Source: Nostocales cyanobacterium HT-58-2
GTDB lineage: Bacteria > Cyanobacteriota > Cyanobacteriia > Cyanobacteriales > Nostocaceae
Assembly: GCA_002163975.1 (NCBI GenBank)
Contig: CP019636.1
Span: 2,827,001-2,891,000, forward strand
Length of the DNA: 64,000 nucleotides
Direction: 5' to 3'
The stretch's first letter is position 1; each line of letters begins with the position of its first letter. Below, one piece after another: positions 26,570-37,107 of the stretch. Below the pieces are notes generated by a model. It ran no database searches and was not told the DNA's origin. It saw only the letters and a program-made list of their open reading frames with translations. The translations under genes and the position numbers were made by a program.

Positions 26570-26953
26570 CTAGAAGCTACTAAGAAGAGATATTGCCTTA
26601 TCAAGGTTCACCTTCGCCTGATAAAAAGCCAGCATTTTTTGTTGCTCCACTCTATACGGCAGAGGCATTATTCTTCTTTCTTCAACAGAAACTTTAATCA
26701 ATGCAGATTGTTCACGAGTAGGTAACCCAAAAGCGTCATACGCAACAATTAAAGATTCGATACCCTCACGCCCAGGATGTTTTAACCCGACTCCCCGCTG
26801 CATCTGCGAAATAGCAATATTAGAAAACGACAACAACACAGCAGCCCAAGAAGACCTAAGATTAGGGTCAGAATGTGCTTTCAAGCCGTATTGATTGCAC
26901 AGTGTAACTAACTCCAAAAGACTTTTGGTTTCAAGTTCAATTCTGGTAAACAT
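26570..26953 (-). CDS. Conserved hypothetical protein (127 residues), intact copy
   Basis: An all-helical-looking cytoplasmic protein starting MFTRIELETKSLLELVTLCN. Pieces of two more copies exist at 15328-15460 and 23064-23140, so the gene has multiplied in this region. It is paired with the small paralogue gene just downstream. No motif reveals its role. Confidence 0.6.
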   Translation of the reverse strand: MFTRIELETKSLLELVTLCNQYGLKAHSDPNLRSSWAAVLLSFSNIAISQMQRGVGLKHPGREGIESLIVAYDAFGLPTREQSALIKVSVEERRIMPLPYRVEQQKMLAFYQAKVNLDKAISLLSSF

Positions 26954-27017
26954 ACTCTGGCTCCATATAGTAAAGTGCCAGTTATCACGAGAACAACTGG
27001 CTCATGATAGTTTGTAT

Positions 27018-27296
27018 TTATGCGTTGACGATGGCTGTTACTGCTTCATTGCTGGTGCGCCATTGCTGTAGCTTTGAACTGTAACTTGGCTGTGATATCC
27101 AAAAGCCTGAGAGGTTTTGATAGAACGTACCAAGGAGGTTAATACCACAACTCCCACCCCAGACGCGGTACAGGTTGCCGAAAATGTCGGGGACTGAATC
27201 AATCTCGTAGTGTGCAGCCTCTTGTGATTGCTGCTGCATATATGCAGATAGCTCGATTTGAGCAACTGCTTGATTATCTAATGTTGCTTGAGTCAT
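27018..27296 (-). CDS. Small hypothetical protein
   Basis: A 92-residue protein starting MTQATLDNQAVAQIEL, acidic and Gln-rich in the N-terminal half. The C-terminal half is aromatic and Ser-rich (YRVWGGSCGINLLG). No signal peptide or known domain is seen. It is transcribed away from the regulator gene at 27550 and its upstream region faces the operator at 27391-27439. Confidence 0.45.
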   Translation of the reverse strand: MTQATLDNQAVAQIELSAYMQQQSQEAAHYEIDSVPDIFGNLYRVWGGSCGINLLGTFYQNLSGFWISQPSYSSKLQQWRTSNEAVTAIVNA

Positions 27297-27390
27297 AATT
27301 CTGAGTATTGAGAAATTGTTGAAGGGCGATGCTTGTCGTGGAAAGTGGGCGTCGCCCTTTGTTTTGTCTGGCTTTCTTGCCTAACAATCC

Positions 27391-27439
27391 AAATATACGT
27401 GAGACGTATATTTTCTGTCAATACGTCTCGCGTATATTT
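27391..27439. promoter_or_regulatory. Tandem dyad operator between divergent genes
   Basis: Two 19-bp arms (27391-27409 and 27421-27439) are inverted copies with one mismatch, separated by 11 bp. Each arm contains its own palindrome (ATACGTGAGACGTAT and ATACGTCTCGCGTAT). This is typical of an operator bound by two dimers, most likely of the XRE regulator encoded 110 bp downstream. Confidence 0.6.
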
Positions 27440-27549
27440 AAAGTATCCTTGTGTAAATAAAGAGTATTCTCGTGTAAGATAGGTTTATTAAGCAAGAAGA
27501 ATATTAATCGTTTTCCCAATACGAATATTAGGATCGTGGAGTAAAGATT

Positions 27550-27903
27550 ATGGGCAAAACAGTGATCCGCTGGAAGCTTAACGAAATAATGGCTCAAAAA
27601 AGGGTTAGAAATAAAGACTTAGCACAGGGCATTGGTGTCACTGAAACTTCTGTTTATAGGTTGAGGAAGACTGACGAAATGCCTCGGATGACTCCTGAGC
27701 GACTAAATGACATTTGCAAATTCCTCAATTGTCAACCTGGAGATTTACTAGTTTTTATTCCGGACAGCGAGGGCGACGAGACTATGAGCGAAGCCAGAGA
27801 GCACAGTACCGAAAGTAATCAAGTTTCTAATACTGGATCATTTATGCAACGATTACCTGGAAAGCAGAAATCTGATGAACAATTGCACCAGGAGGCTGCA
27901 TAA
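27550..27903 (+). CDS. XRE-family (Cro/C1-type) regulator
   Basis: A 117-residue protein with an N-terminal Cro/C1 helix-turn-helix (KDLAQGIGVTETSVYRLRK), followed by the CKFLNCQPGDLL motif common in small regulators, and a polar 45-residue tail. It is followed after 61 bp by a replication-like gene. It probably binds the tandem dyad operator just upstream. Confidence 0.82.
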   Translation: MGKTVIRWKLNEIMAQKRVRNKDLAQGIGVTETSVYRLRKTDEMPRMTPERLNDICKFLNCQPGDLLVFIPDSEGDETMSEAREHSTESNQVSNTGSFMQRLPGKQKSDEQLHQEAA

Positions 27904-27964
27904 GCTAGGAGCAAAGAAATGAACACCAAGCTGTTAGCGGGGAAGTCATAACACTTCATTCATC

Positions 27965-29170
27965 ATGACCACTCAAACAATATCAAATCCCCCGACCGCA
28001 ACCGGGGTGAATTCCGTTCGTCCATATACTAATGAGAAAAGTAAACTCATCACACCCGAAAAACCCTTACTCATTCCACCACTAGTTGCAGCAGAAATTG
28101 GACTAGAAGCAGCAATCATCCTGCAACAAATCCATTACTTCTCTTTGAATTCCAAACACATCCTAGACGATGGTAGGCGCTGGTTTTACCTCACCTTAGA
28201 AGGTTGGGCAGAAAAACTCCCCTTCCTCAAGATGTCTACAATCAGGAGAGCAATTGATAAACTCAAGCAACTCTCCCTCATTAATGTGTACCGCCATAGT
28301 CAACACACCTGGTATCAAGCAAACTGGTACACAATTCACCTTGAAAACGTCAAAGCCTTGTGGGACAGGATTTGTCAAAATCAGCAAATCGATGTGTGCA
28401 ATTGTGACACATCCATCTGCTCAGAGCGCGCAAATCATATCAAAGAATTCTCTTCAGAAGATTTCTCTACACAACAACACGCTGCTGCGGATAAAGACTT
28501 TTTGGAAGAAAATTCGCAGACAAACCCCTTGGATGTCGCAGTGAGTGAACAAACAATAGATACGAGTCAAAAAGAGGCAGAGGAGCAGGGAGCGGGGAGC
28601 AGAGGAGAGAAAGAGTTAACGTCCATTGACTCTTCTTCTCCCTTTCTCCCTGCCCCCAAGCGCAGCGTGCTCCCTGCTTCTTCAGGTACTCGCTTCGTTG
28701 AAGAACAAAGCTACAGCTGCTCATCAATACGAACTTTGACTCATGAGGGCTTTTCTTCCGCCGCCGTCGATGAACCCGTAGAAAAACCGAGTCAACAAGA
28801 CATTCAGGAAATCTGTAATCAACTGCGTCAAATTCCGTGTACACCAGCCTTTCGCGTCAACCAAGAGATAATGACGGTTGTCAAAAAGTTCTGGCAAAAC
28901 GTACCAGGGGCTCTAGCTTATCTCAAAGAAGCTTTGCATACGTGGAAGCGAGTTGATTCCCCAGAAGCAGTCTTTGTCGCAGCGTGCAAGAACGGCAAAA
29001 AACCAGAGAATTGGAAGAAGGCATTGCCAAACTGTCCCCAACCAAGTGATGAGGACTTGGCACAATTGGCAGAGGCGAAATCAACTGGGCGAATTAAGGA
29101 CTATTATCGTCAGCCGGATGGGCTATGGGTAGTAGACACGGGTAGTCAGTGTGTTAATTTCTGTAATTTT

Positions 29171-29194
<24 letters not shown>
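27965..29194 (+). CDS. Winged-helix replication-initiator-like protein
   Basis: A 409-residue protein. Residues about 33-125 form a winged helix of the RepA/DnaD N-terminal type (LLIPPLVAAEIGLEAAIILQ, then LTLEGWAEKLPFLKMSTIRRAI). A low-complexity Ser/Glu linker follows (about 170-265), then a helical C-terminal domain. The last ~14 residues (after VVDTGSQ) look replaced, and the stop overlaps the convergent NACHT gene by 24 bp, which suggests the 3' end was altered at that junction. With the upstream XRE gene it resembles a plasmid or prophage replication module. Confidence 0.6.
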
Positions 29195-31582
<2,388 letters not shown>

Positions 31583-31738
31583 GCCTTGCAGCCAGAGGTT
31601 TATAGATTACATTACCGCACAATCACAAGCCAAGCATAAGACAACCAAAAGGTAATTTTAGACAAACGATTGTGCAGTCAAGGTTGGGGGAATTTAGCTT
31701 GATGCTAGAAGTAACAAACTTAATTACCCCAAGCTACT

Positions 31739-32014
31739 ATGAGATACACACCTGAACTACCTAATTCCAAATCAACACTAGAATTAAGCATTGCTAATGA
31801 ACGCCTACGGCAAGCACGCCTGAGTTTCAACCTAGCACTCGTTGCTACTGCTGTATCCGCCTTCATTAGCTTAGTTGGTGCAGGGCTTCTGCTTACAGGA
31901 AAAGCTAATGAAGGAGCAGTGACTGCCGCCGGGGGAATGGCTGCTAGTGTGCGATGTGCCCAACTTGCCAAAGAAGCAAACGATAGACTTGACAGAATTT
32001 CACAAGTTAAATAA
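31739..32014 (+). CDS. TRADD-N-associated membrane protein
   Basis: A 91-residue protein matching the cyanobacterial TRADD-N-associated transmembrane family: ELSIANERLRQARLSFNLAL, then two hydrophobic segments (VSAFISLVGAGLLL and VTAAGGMAA), then VRCAQLAKEANDRLDRI. Members usually have a few more residues between the second segment and VRC. It is divergent from the NACHT gene over a 156-bp gap, so both could respond to one regulator. The family has been predicted to act in bacterial immunity. Confidence 0.75.
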   Translation: MRYTPELPNSKSTLELSIANERLRQARLSFNLALVATAVSAFISLVGAGLLLTGKANEGAVTAAGGMAASVRCAQLAKEANDRLDRISQVK

Positions 32015-32459
32015 GGTTTGGTTGCAATTGCCAGCATTGCACAATTGGTCAATTGTGCAATTTGCACGTACTGTTTGATTGTTGACAAAAAAGATGATGG
32101 GCGATCGCTTTGAGCGATAACGGAGCATCGCGGTGTAGTACGAAAGAGTAAGGGTTACATAAACATATTTTCAATTAGTCCGCGACAATTTTCACTTTGT
32201 CTGCGAATCGACAATTTTGATTCAAACATTCCATAGTCAGAAACGCGGTAAACTGTCTGTACTAGAGTATAGATATAGTGTAGAAATGGCGAATGTGGAA
32301 CGCGAATCAATTAACTTCAAACTCCCCAAAACCCTGACTAAAGCACTCCGCACTGCTGCACGAGAACGTAACACCACTGCTACTGACTTAGTTATCCAGG
32401 GCTTGCATCATATCCTGGGGTCAGCCCCAGGTACAGAAACGAGTGTAGAAATTCGTCTA

Positions 32460-33883
32460 CTCACATCTTGCACCTAACCGAACAAACCCGTAAAAGGCAA
32501 ATAAGGAGTACAAAAATATAACAGAAGATGAAGAAAAAGTTTAAGTATATGTGAGTGATAAAGAGACTTAAGTAGCCGTAATATTACATAAACAGCTTCC
32601 AAAATACAAGATGTAGGGATGACTATTTGCGTCATCCCGTAGTGCGCTCGCCTACGGCGGGCGCGGAGCGCCATCGCTAACTTTAATTCCAAAAACTGAA
32701 TTTGCTTTGATAGCAGGAAATATGAGAGAAAGGGCGTGAAATCTCGAATTTTTTATAGCAAGAACAATGCTTGCCTACGCCCAAGAGCTAGTATACAATC
32801 TCAAAGAGTTGATGCCGACACAATACCAAAAAGATAATCTTGATACCATGATGGGATTATTTTTGGAGGCGCAAGGGCATCCTTTACCCGAACACTCTCA
32901 AACCAAATCTCCGAGTGCATTGAGTCGGTTTTTGAATATGAATCCTTGGTCAACAAAGGATATGATTCGTATTGTTCGCAGCCATGTATTAGAGACAGTT
33001 TCAAAGGTTTTATCAGCATCAGGAAAAGGACGTAGACCATTTTTACAGGTTATTATTGACCTAACGACTCTTGAAAAACGGGGTAAATTCAAAGAGTTTG
33101 AGGATTTAATAAGAGTTTATAACGGCAAGCGTGGTCTGCATATAGTAGTTGTTTATTTAGTTGTAGGAAAGTGGCGTATACCTTGGAACTTTCGTGTTTG
33201 GAGAGGTAAGGGTACACCCTCACCCGCTCAACTAGGACTCAAGTTAGTGAAGCGTTTACCTAAATATTTAACTGAACGCTTTCAGGTGATTATTTTGGCT
33301 GATACGGCCTTTGGGAGCGTGGAATTTCTTGATGGTGTACGCAAGTTTAGATATCATGCGGTTACAGGTGTGGCTATTAACCGTAAATTAGTTGATGGAA
33401 GAGTTTTAAGACATTTACACAAACAGGGACAACAAGTCCATTTGGTTGGTTTAAAGTTTCCCGTTACCGTATCTTGGTATTACTTAAAGCGCGATAAGGG
33501 CAAGCTTGAAAAACGTTTTGTCTTGTCTACCCGTCCCATTAAAGCTTCTACTCTCAAGTGGTGGGGTAAGCGTCGTTGGCAAATTGAGGGATGGTTTAAA
33601 ACCGCAAAGCATCGTTTTGGTTTGCACCGTTTTGGACAGGGTTCTCTCCTTGGCATGTATCGCTGGCTGATTCTTTCTCTGACTGCCTACCTCATAGCTC
33701 ATTGGACTTATCTTCATATTCAGTCTGCATCACCACCTGATTGGGGTCAGGCTGCACAAACTGCCTTAGAATCTATTTTTCCCCAAATAGTTGTGTCTCT
33801 TCTTTTACTTAATATTGAACGTCTAGCTCCCCTTGCACGTAGTTGTGGTTTTGACATTCATATTTCCAGGTGCAAGATGTGAG
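32460..33883 (+). mobile_element. IS4-like insertion sequence, 1424 bp
   Basis: Perfect 16-bp terminal inverted repeats CTCACATCTTGCACCT and AGGTGCAAGATGTGAG, and a 4-bp TCTA duplication whose right copy now lies beyond the IS110. One DDE transposase gene is inside. The same ends define the 154-bp MITE at 17768-17921. Confidence 0.85.
32767..33882 (+). CDS. IS4-like DDE transposase
   Basis: A 371-residue transposase with a DDE-type core: Asp in VIIDLTTLEKRG, Asp in IILADTAFGS, and Glu in RRWQIEGWFKTAKHRFGLHRF. The last codons (RCKM) and the TGA lie in the right terminal repeat. It appears intact and could mobilise the MITE in trans. The exact family within the IS4 group is uncertain. Confidence 0.82.
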   Translation: MLAYAQELVYNLKELMPTQYQKDNLDTMMGLFLEAQGHPLPEHSQTKSPSALSRFLNMNPWSTKDMIRIVRSHVLETVSKVLSASGKGRRPFLQVIIDLTTLEKRGKFKEFEDLIRVYNGKRGLHIVVVYLVVGKWRIPWNFRVWRGKGTPSPAQLGLKLVKRLPKYLTERFQVIILADTAFGSVEFLDGVRKFRYHAVTGVAINRKLVDGRVLRHLHKQGQQVHLVGLKFPVTVSWYYLKRDKGKLEKRFVLSTRPIKASTLKWWGKRRWQIEGWFKTAKHRFGLHRFGQGSLLGMYRWLILSLTAYLIAHWTYLHIQSASPPDWGQAAQTALESIFPQIVVSLLLLNIERLAPLARSCGFDIHISRCKM

Positions 33884-34121
33884 CCTCCGACTAGCGCGGC
33901 GACGCACTAGCAAAATATCGAAGAAACACAGCCTCTCGAATGTATTAAAGCTAATAAATATTACACTGAAGTAGTACCGTGACAGCAAAAACCGTCTTAT
34001 CAATGGTGCAGTATTTGCCCGAATGTGAGCCTGGTTCTGGGTGATTTTGGCAGAAATATTGGTGAAGTAATGACCGTTACTATCCCGTTTGAGAGATTAG
34101 ATTTATTAGCCTCACTCAGGC
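33884..34121 (+). ncRNA. Candidate IS110 bridge-RNA region
   Basis: The 238-bp leader before the transposase has no plausible gene and is conserved in all three copies (A: 17530-17767 minus; B: 17922-18159). It contains ATGTGAGCCT at 34023-34032, identical to the junction of target tip and left end, and TTGAGAG at 34089-34095, identical to the right end. IS110 elements encode a bridge RNA with target- and donor-binding loops in such leaders. The RNA itself and its folding are inferred. Confidence 0.45.
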
Positions 34122-35549
34122 ATGGTACATCCTTACACAAAAACTATGCGCTCGCTGTGGTCAAAACCTATGAAGAAGCAGGAACAGCCAATTGCCGCAG
34201 AGCAAAGAAATCTACCTGTAATTAACCCGAATGCGGCAGGTATTGATATTGGTGCTGATAGACATTGGGTGAGTGTTCCTGTTGACAGGGATAGCGAGAA
34301 TGTGCATAGTTTTGCTTGCTTTACAGCAGAGCTATATGCAATGGCTGATTGGTTAAAACAGTGTGGGATTGAAACGGTGGCAATGGAATCAACAGGGGTC
34401 TATTGGATACCTGTGTTTCAAGTGTTAGAAAGCCGTGGTTTCGAGGTCAAGTTGGTAAATGCTCACTACGTCAAAACTGTACCTGGTCGGAAAACGGATG
34501 TTTTAGATTGCCAATGGCTGCAAAAGTTACATAGTTATGGTTTGTTATCCGGTTCATTCCGTCCAGATGACCAAATCTGTGTCCTGCGTAGTTACATTCG
34601 ACAACGAGATAACTTAATCAAGAGTGCTTGTGTTCACGTACAACGAATGCAAAAAGCCTTGACCGAGATGAATCTACAACTGCACAGAGTGATTAGTGAC
34701 ATTACAGGTACTACAGGCTTGAGCATTATCAAAGCCATTGTCAGGGGCGAACGTAACCCACTTACCCTCGCCGCACTTAAGGATGGGCGTATCAAAGCCT
34801 CTTGTGAAGAGATTGCTGCCGCTTTGACGGGCGATTATCGTGATGAGTTGATTTTCATCCTACAACAGGAATTGCAACTGTACGAGTTTTACCAGACACA
34901 GATTCTCGCCGTCGATGCCCAAATTGAGCAATGCTTGGCTTCATTTGCTGATAGGGTTGATGTGACAAAAAAGCCATTAACCAAACCTAAACGCCGAGGT
35001 AAGAAGCAGCCCGGTAATGCGCCTCAATTTGACCTGCGTACTCACTTGTATCGCATTAGTGGCGTTGATTTTACTCAAATTCAGGGCTTTGGCGCTTTGA
35101 CCGTATTGATATTGTTGTCCGAGTTGGGATTAGATCCGACTCGTTTCCCAACTGTGAAGCACTTTACTTCATGGTTAGGTTTATGCCCTGGTAGCCGTGT
35201 GACTGGTGGTAAAGTCAAAAGCTCTCAAACTCGCTCTGTTGTTAGTCGTGCTGCCAACGCTTTCCGGATGGCGGCTCAAACTCTTTGCCGTAGTAACTCG
35301 GCTTTAGGTGCTTATTACCGTCGTATGCAAGCCAAAATCGGCGCTCCCAAAGCTATTACTGCTGCTGCTCACAAGCTAGCACGTATTTTTTATCGCCTTT
35401 GGACTTCTGGTGATAAATTTATTGACCCTGGTGTTGATGCTTATGAGCAACAGTATCGAGAGCGGGTAGTTAATAACCTCAAGAAAAAAGCTTTGACTTT
35501 TGGTTTAGAACTCATCCCCATTTCTGACTCAACGCAATGTGTTTCTTGA
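34122..35549 (+). CDS. IS110 transposase, copy C (intact)
   Basis: A 475-residue protein identical to copy A, with all DEDD residues (D42, E89, D126, D129) and Ser358. The ORF ends 3 bp before the element end. A short ORF at 34025-34225 in another frame overlaps the start and looks spurious. Confidence 0.93.
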   Translation: MVHPYTKTMRSLWSKPMKKQEQPIAAEQRNLPVINPNAAGIDIGADRHWVSVPVDRDSENVHSFACFTAELYAMADWLKQCGIETVAMESTGVYWIPVFQVLESRGFEVKLVNAHYVKTVPGRKTDVLDCQWLQKLHSYGLLSGSFRPDDQICVLRSYIRQRDNLIKSACVHVQRMQKALTEMNLQLHRVISDITGTTGLSIIKAIVRGERNPLTLAALKDGRIKASCEEIAAALTGDYRDELIFILQQELQLYEFYQTQILAVDAQIEQCLASFADRVDVTKKPLTKPKRRGKKQPGNAPQFDLRTHLYRISGVDFTQIQGFGALTVLILLSELGLDPTRFPTVKHFTSWLGLCPGSRVTGGKVKSSQTRSVVSRAANAFRMAAQTLCRSNSALGAYYRRMQAKIGAPKAITAAAHKLARIFYRLWTSGDKFIDPGVDAYEQQYRERVVNNLKKKALTFGLELIPISDSTQCVS

Positions 35550-35985
35550 GAGTCTACAACAACTGGAAGCTCAATTGACTCAAATCGTCAATCCCCAGGA
35601 TGCTCGTATAGAATCGGGTGTAGAAGAGAACTCCAAACAGAGACTTTCACTGTTGGAGCAGAAGACTGAAGCCATCATCCAAAGGTTAGCAAAAATAGAA
35701 GGAGCCATCTCCTTACTTAATCAGCGCTCCTCAACCGGCTCCCGGCGACAATCTTTTAACTACCACCCACCGCAGCAGCAACTGCAAGCTTATACAGGAG
35801 AAAATTTAGCCAAAAGATTAGGTGTCGATTTGGCAACTTTGGAGCGAGAGCAAACTAACCAGACCCCCAAAGATTTTGAAAGGTGGTGTAGGTCGAGAGA
35901 CCCTGGTTCTATTGGATGGCGCAGGAGTGACAATGGACTCTACCACCCCATCAAATGATGGAAAGCACTACGCATCCTTACAAAA

Positions 35986-36267
35986 CTACTCTTCCTTTAA
36001 CGGTCTTTGCGCGAGCATTCGCTCAATTGCTTTGTGAGTTCCATAAACGTCATAATTAATCCGCCACATTGACATTTTGAAGCTCCCGATTAACAAGCAA
36101 CGCTTCCTAGCTCTTTTGAGTGTTCGCTCGGCTGGGTTATGCCAAGAAGAAGCCAACTCTAGACAATAGTCCAAAGTGCCGCAGAAGGTGGCTTCTGATA
36201 ATTCACTAGTAAAAAACCAATCACCATCTGCACTAAATTCAGCTATCTGTCTCGTTTTCTTGTTCAT
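35986..36267 (-). CDS. Hypothetical protein
   Basis: A 93-residue protein starting MNKKTRQIAEFSADGDWFF. It contains a Trp/Cys-rich middle (TFCGTLDYCLELASSWH) and a basic segment (RTLKRARKRC). No known domain is recognised. It lies convergent to the split RHH gene, with the stop 28 bp away. Confidence 0.4.
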   Translation of the reverse strand: MNKKTRQIAEFSADGDWFFTSELSEATFCGTLDYCLELASSWHNPAERTLKRARKRCLLIGSFKMSMWRINYDVYGTHKAIERMLAQRPLKEE

Positions 36268-36300
36268 TTGCTTTTGGCAATATAGCCTGTGTTCAAAATG

Positions 36301-36600
36301 CTATTGCAATCGACTCCGCCATTTCTCCGGGTTCTGGGAACAGTGAAAAACAGCATAGATGGTAATCTCCCGTTCATCAACCTCCTAGAAAACTACATAC
36401 GGAAAGCGCCTAACGACAGCACGGTGATAGGTTTCATGAACAATCTGGTGTAGATTGGGATTGCGCTGGATGGAATTCAGGCAGGCATCGATGCAGCGCA
36501 AAAATTCAGATCCCAGCCCGAATTCGCGTCCCTCGTACCAGTCGTAAGCCTCAGCAATGTCCTGTTCAGCGGCAGGAAGGATGAGCAACTTTTTAGCCAT
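36301..36600 (-). pseudogene. ParE/RelE-type toxin with an amber codon
   Basis: The frame from ATG 36600 encodes a ParE-family toxin (LILPAAEQDIAEAYDWYEGR), is stopped by TAG at 36385-36387 after RRFPYVVF, and then continues in phase as EVDEREITIYAVFHCSQNP to a stop at 36301. In relatives this position is usually Tyr, so a TAT/TAC to TAG change is likely. The 71-residue product lacks the last strands. Its antitoxin partner upstream is intact, with an 8-bp overlap. Confidence 0.75.
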
Positions 36601-36814
36601 GCCGTGCAGCGATTCTTGCTTTTGCTTCTTCCCAATTGCTAGCTATGGATGGATTTTGCTGGTATTCGGCTTTGCGGCGCGCCAGCTCTTCTTTGTGCCA
36701 ATCCAATACAGGCAAATCGGCTGGCGTAGCGGCGATTTCGTCCCACAGATCCTCGACCAGTTGCAGTTTTTCCGCTGGCGAGAGATTAGATAGTTCAGGT
36801 AGCACCGGGTTCAT
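36593..36814 (-). CDS. Addiction-module antitoxin
   Basis: From ATG 36814, with GGGAGAAA before it, the product is 73 residues: MNPVLPELSNLSPAEKLQLV, VEDLWDEIAA and the C-terminal NWEEAKARIAARHG. This is the addiction-module (Unstab_antitox) type that pairs with ParE toxins. The frame opens further upstream to 36919, but that extension is basic and unlike the family. It may now serve an inactive toxin. Confidence 0.8.
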   Translation of the reverse strand: MNPVLPELSNLSPAEKLQLVEDLWDEIAATPADLPVLDWHKEELARRKAEYQQNPSIASNWEEAKARIAARHG

Positions 36815-37062
36815 GATTTTCTCCCATCGCACTTTCCTCTTATTACACCGCAAAACGGTTCTCAAAGCCAAACGATAGCGCTTAATTAATGCTTTCAAGC
36901 ACTTGGCATCAGATGACACTATATATACTCAGTTATTCAAAAAAATACGTAAAAGTCGGCTGGAGTTGCAGAGATTGGTGTTATGGAAAGTTGATACGAG
37001 GCAGTTGGTAAAGAATTGAGTCAAAAGGAGTGTAGAGAGGTGTCATCTGTTGAGAGAATTCA

Positions 37063-37092
37063 AACAGACAAAATCGCCGTTTTGTCTGTTTG
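37063..37092. promoter_or_regulatory. Inverted repeat before the recombinase gene
   Basis: CAAACAGACAAAA and TTTTGTCTGTTTG are perfect 13-bp arms separated by TCGCCG or so. It sits just before the recombinase start. It could be its own operator, a terminator-like hairpin or a recombination site; the sequence alone does not decide. Confidence 0.5.
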
Positions 37093-37107
37093 ATATTTTG
37101 ATTAACT

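Larger units (their letters stand above)
33884..35552 (+). mobile_element. IS110-family element, copy C
   Basis: 1669 bp, inserted exactly at the right tip of the IS4-like element, between GATGTGAG and the TCTA target duplication. Left end CCTCCGAC, right end CTTGAGAG. It is the same as copies A and B apart from the one-base insertion in B. Confidence 0.9.
32286..35958 (+). pseudogene. RHH/coiled-coil gene split by IS4-like element and IS110
   Basis: The first exon-like part (32286-32459) ends ETSVEIRL, and the second part (35557-35958) continues QQLEAQLTQIVNPQDARIE in the same frame. Between them are the IS4-like element and IS110 copy C, flanked by the 4-bp duplication TCTA (32456-32459 and 35553-35556). 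Rejoined, it encodes 191 residues: an RHH-like N-terminus (KLPKTLTKALRTAARERNTT), a coiled coil and a conserved C-terminal GWRRSDNGLYHP motif. It is a DNA-binding-type protein of unknown role, inactivated by insertion. Confidence 0.82.

Noticed and set aside
34025..34225. 66-residue ORF before each IS110 transposase (also 18063-18263 and 17426-17626)
   Set aside because: It overlaps the transposase start in another frame and lies in the leader that looks like structured RNA.
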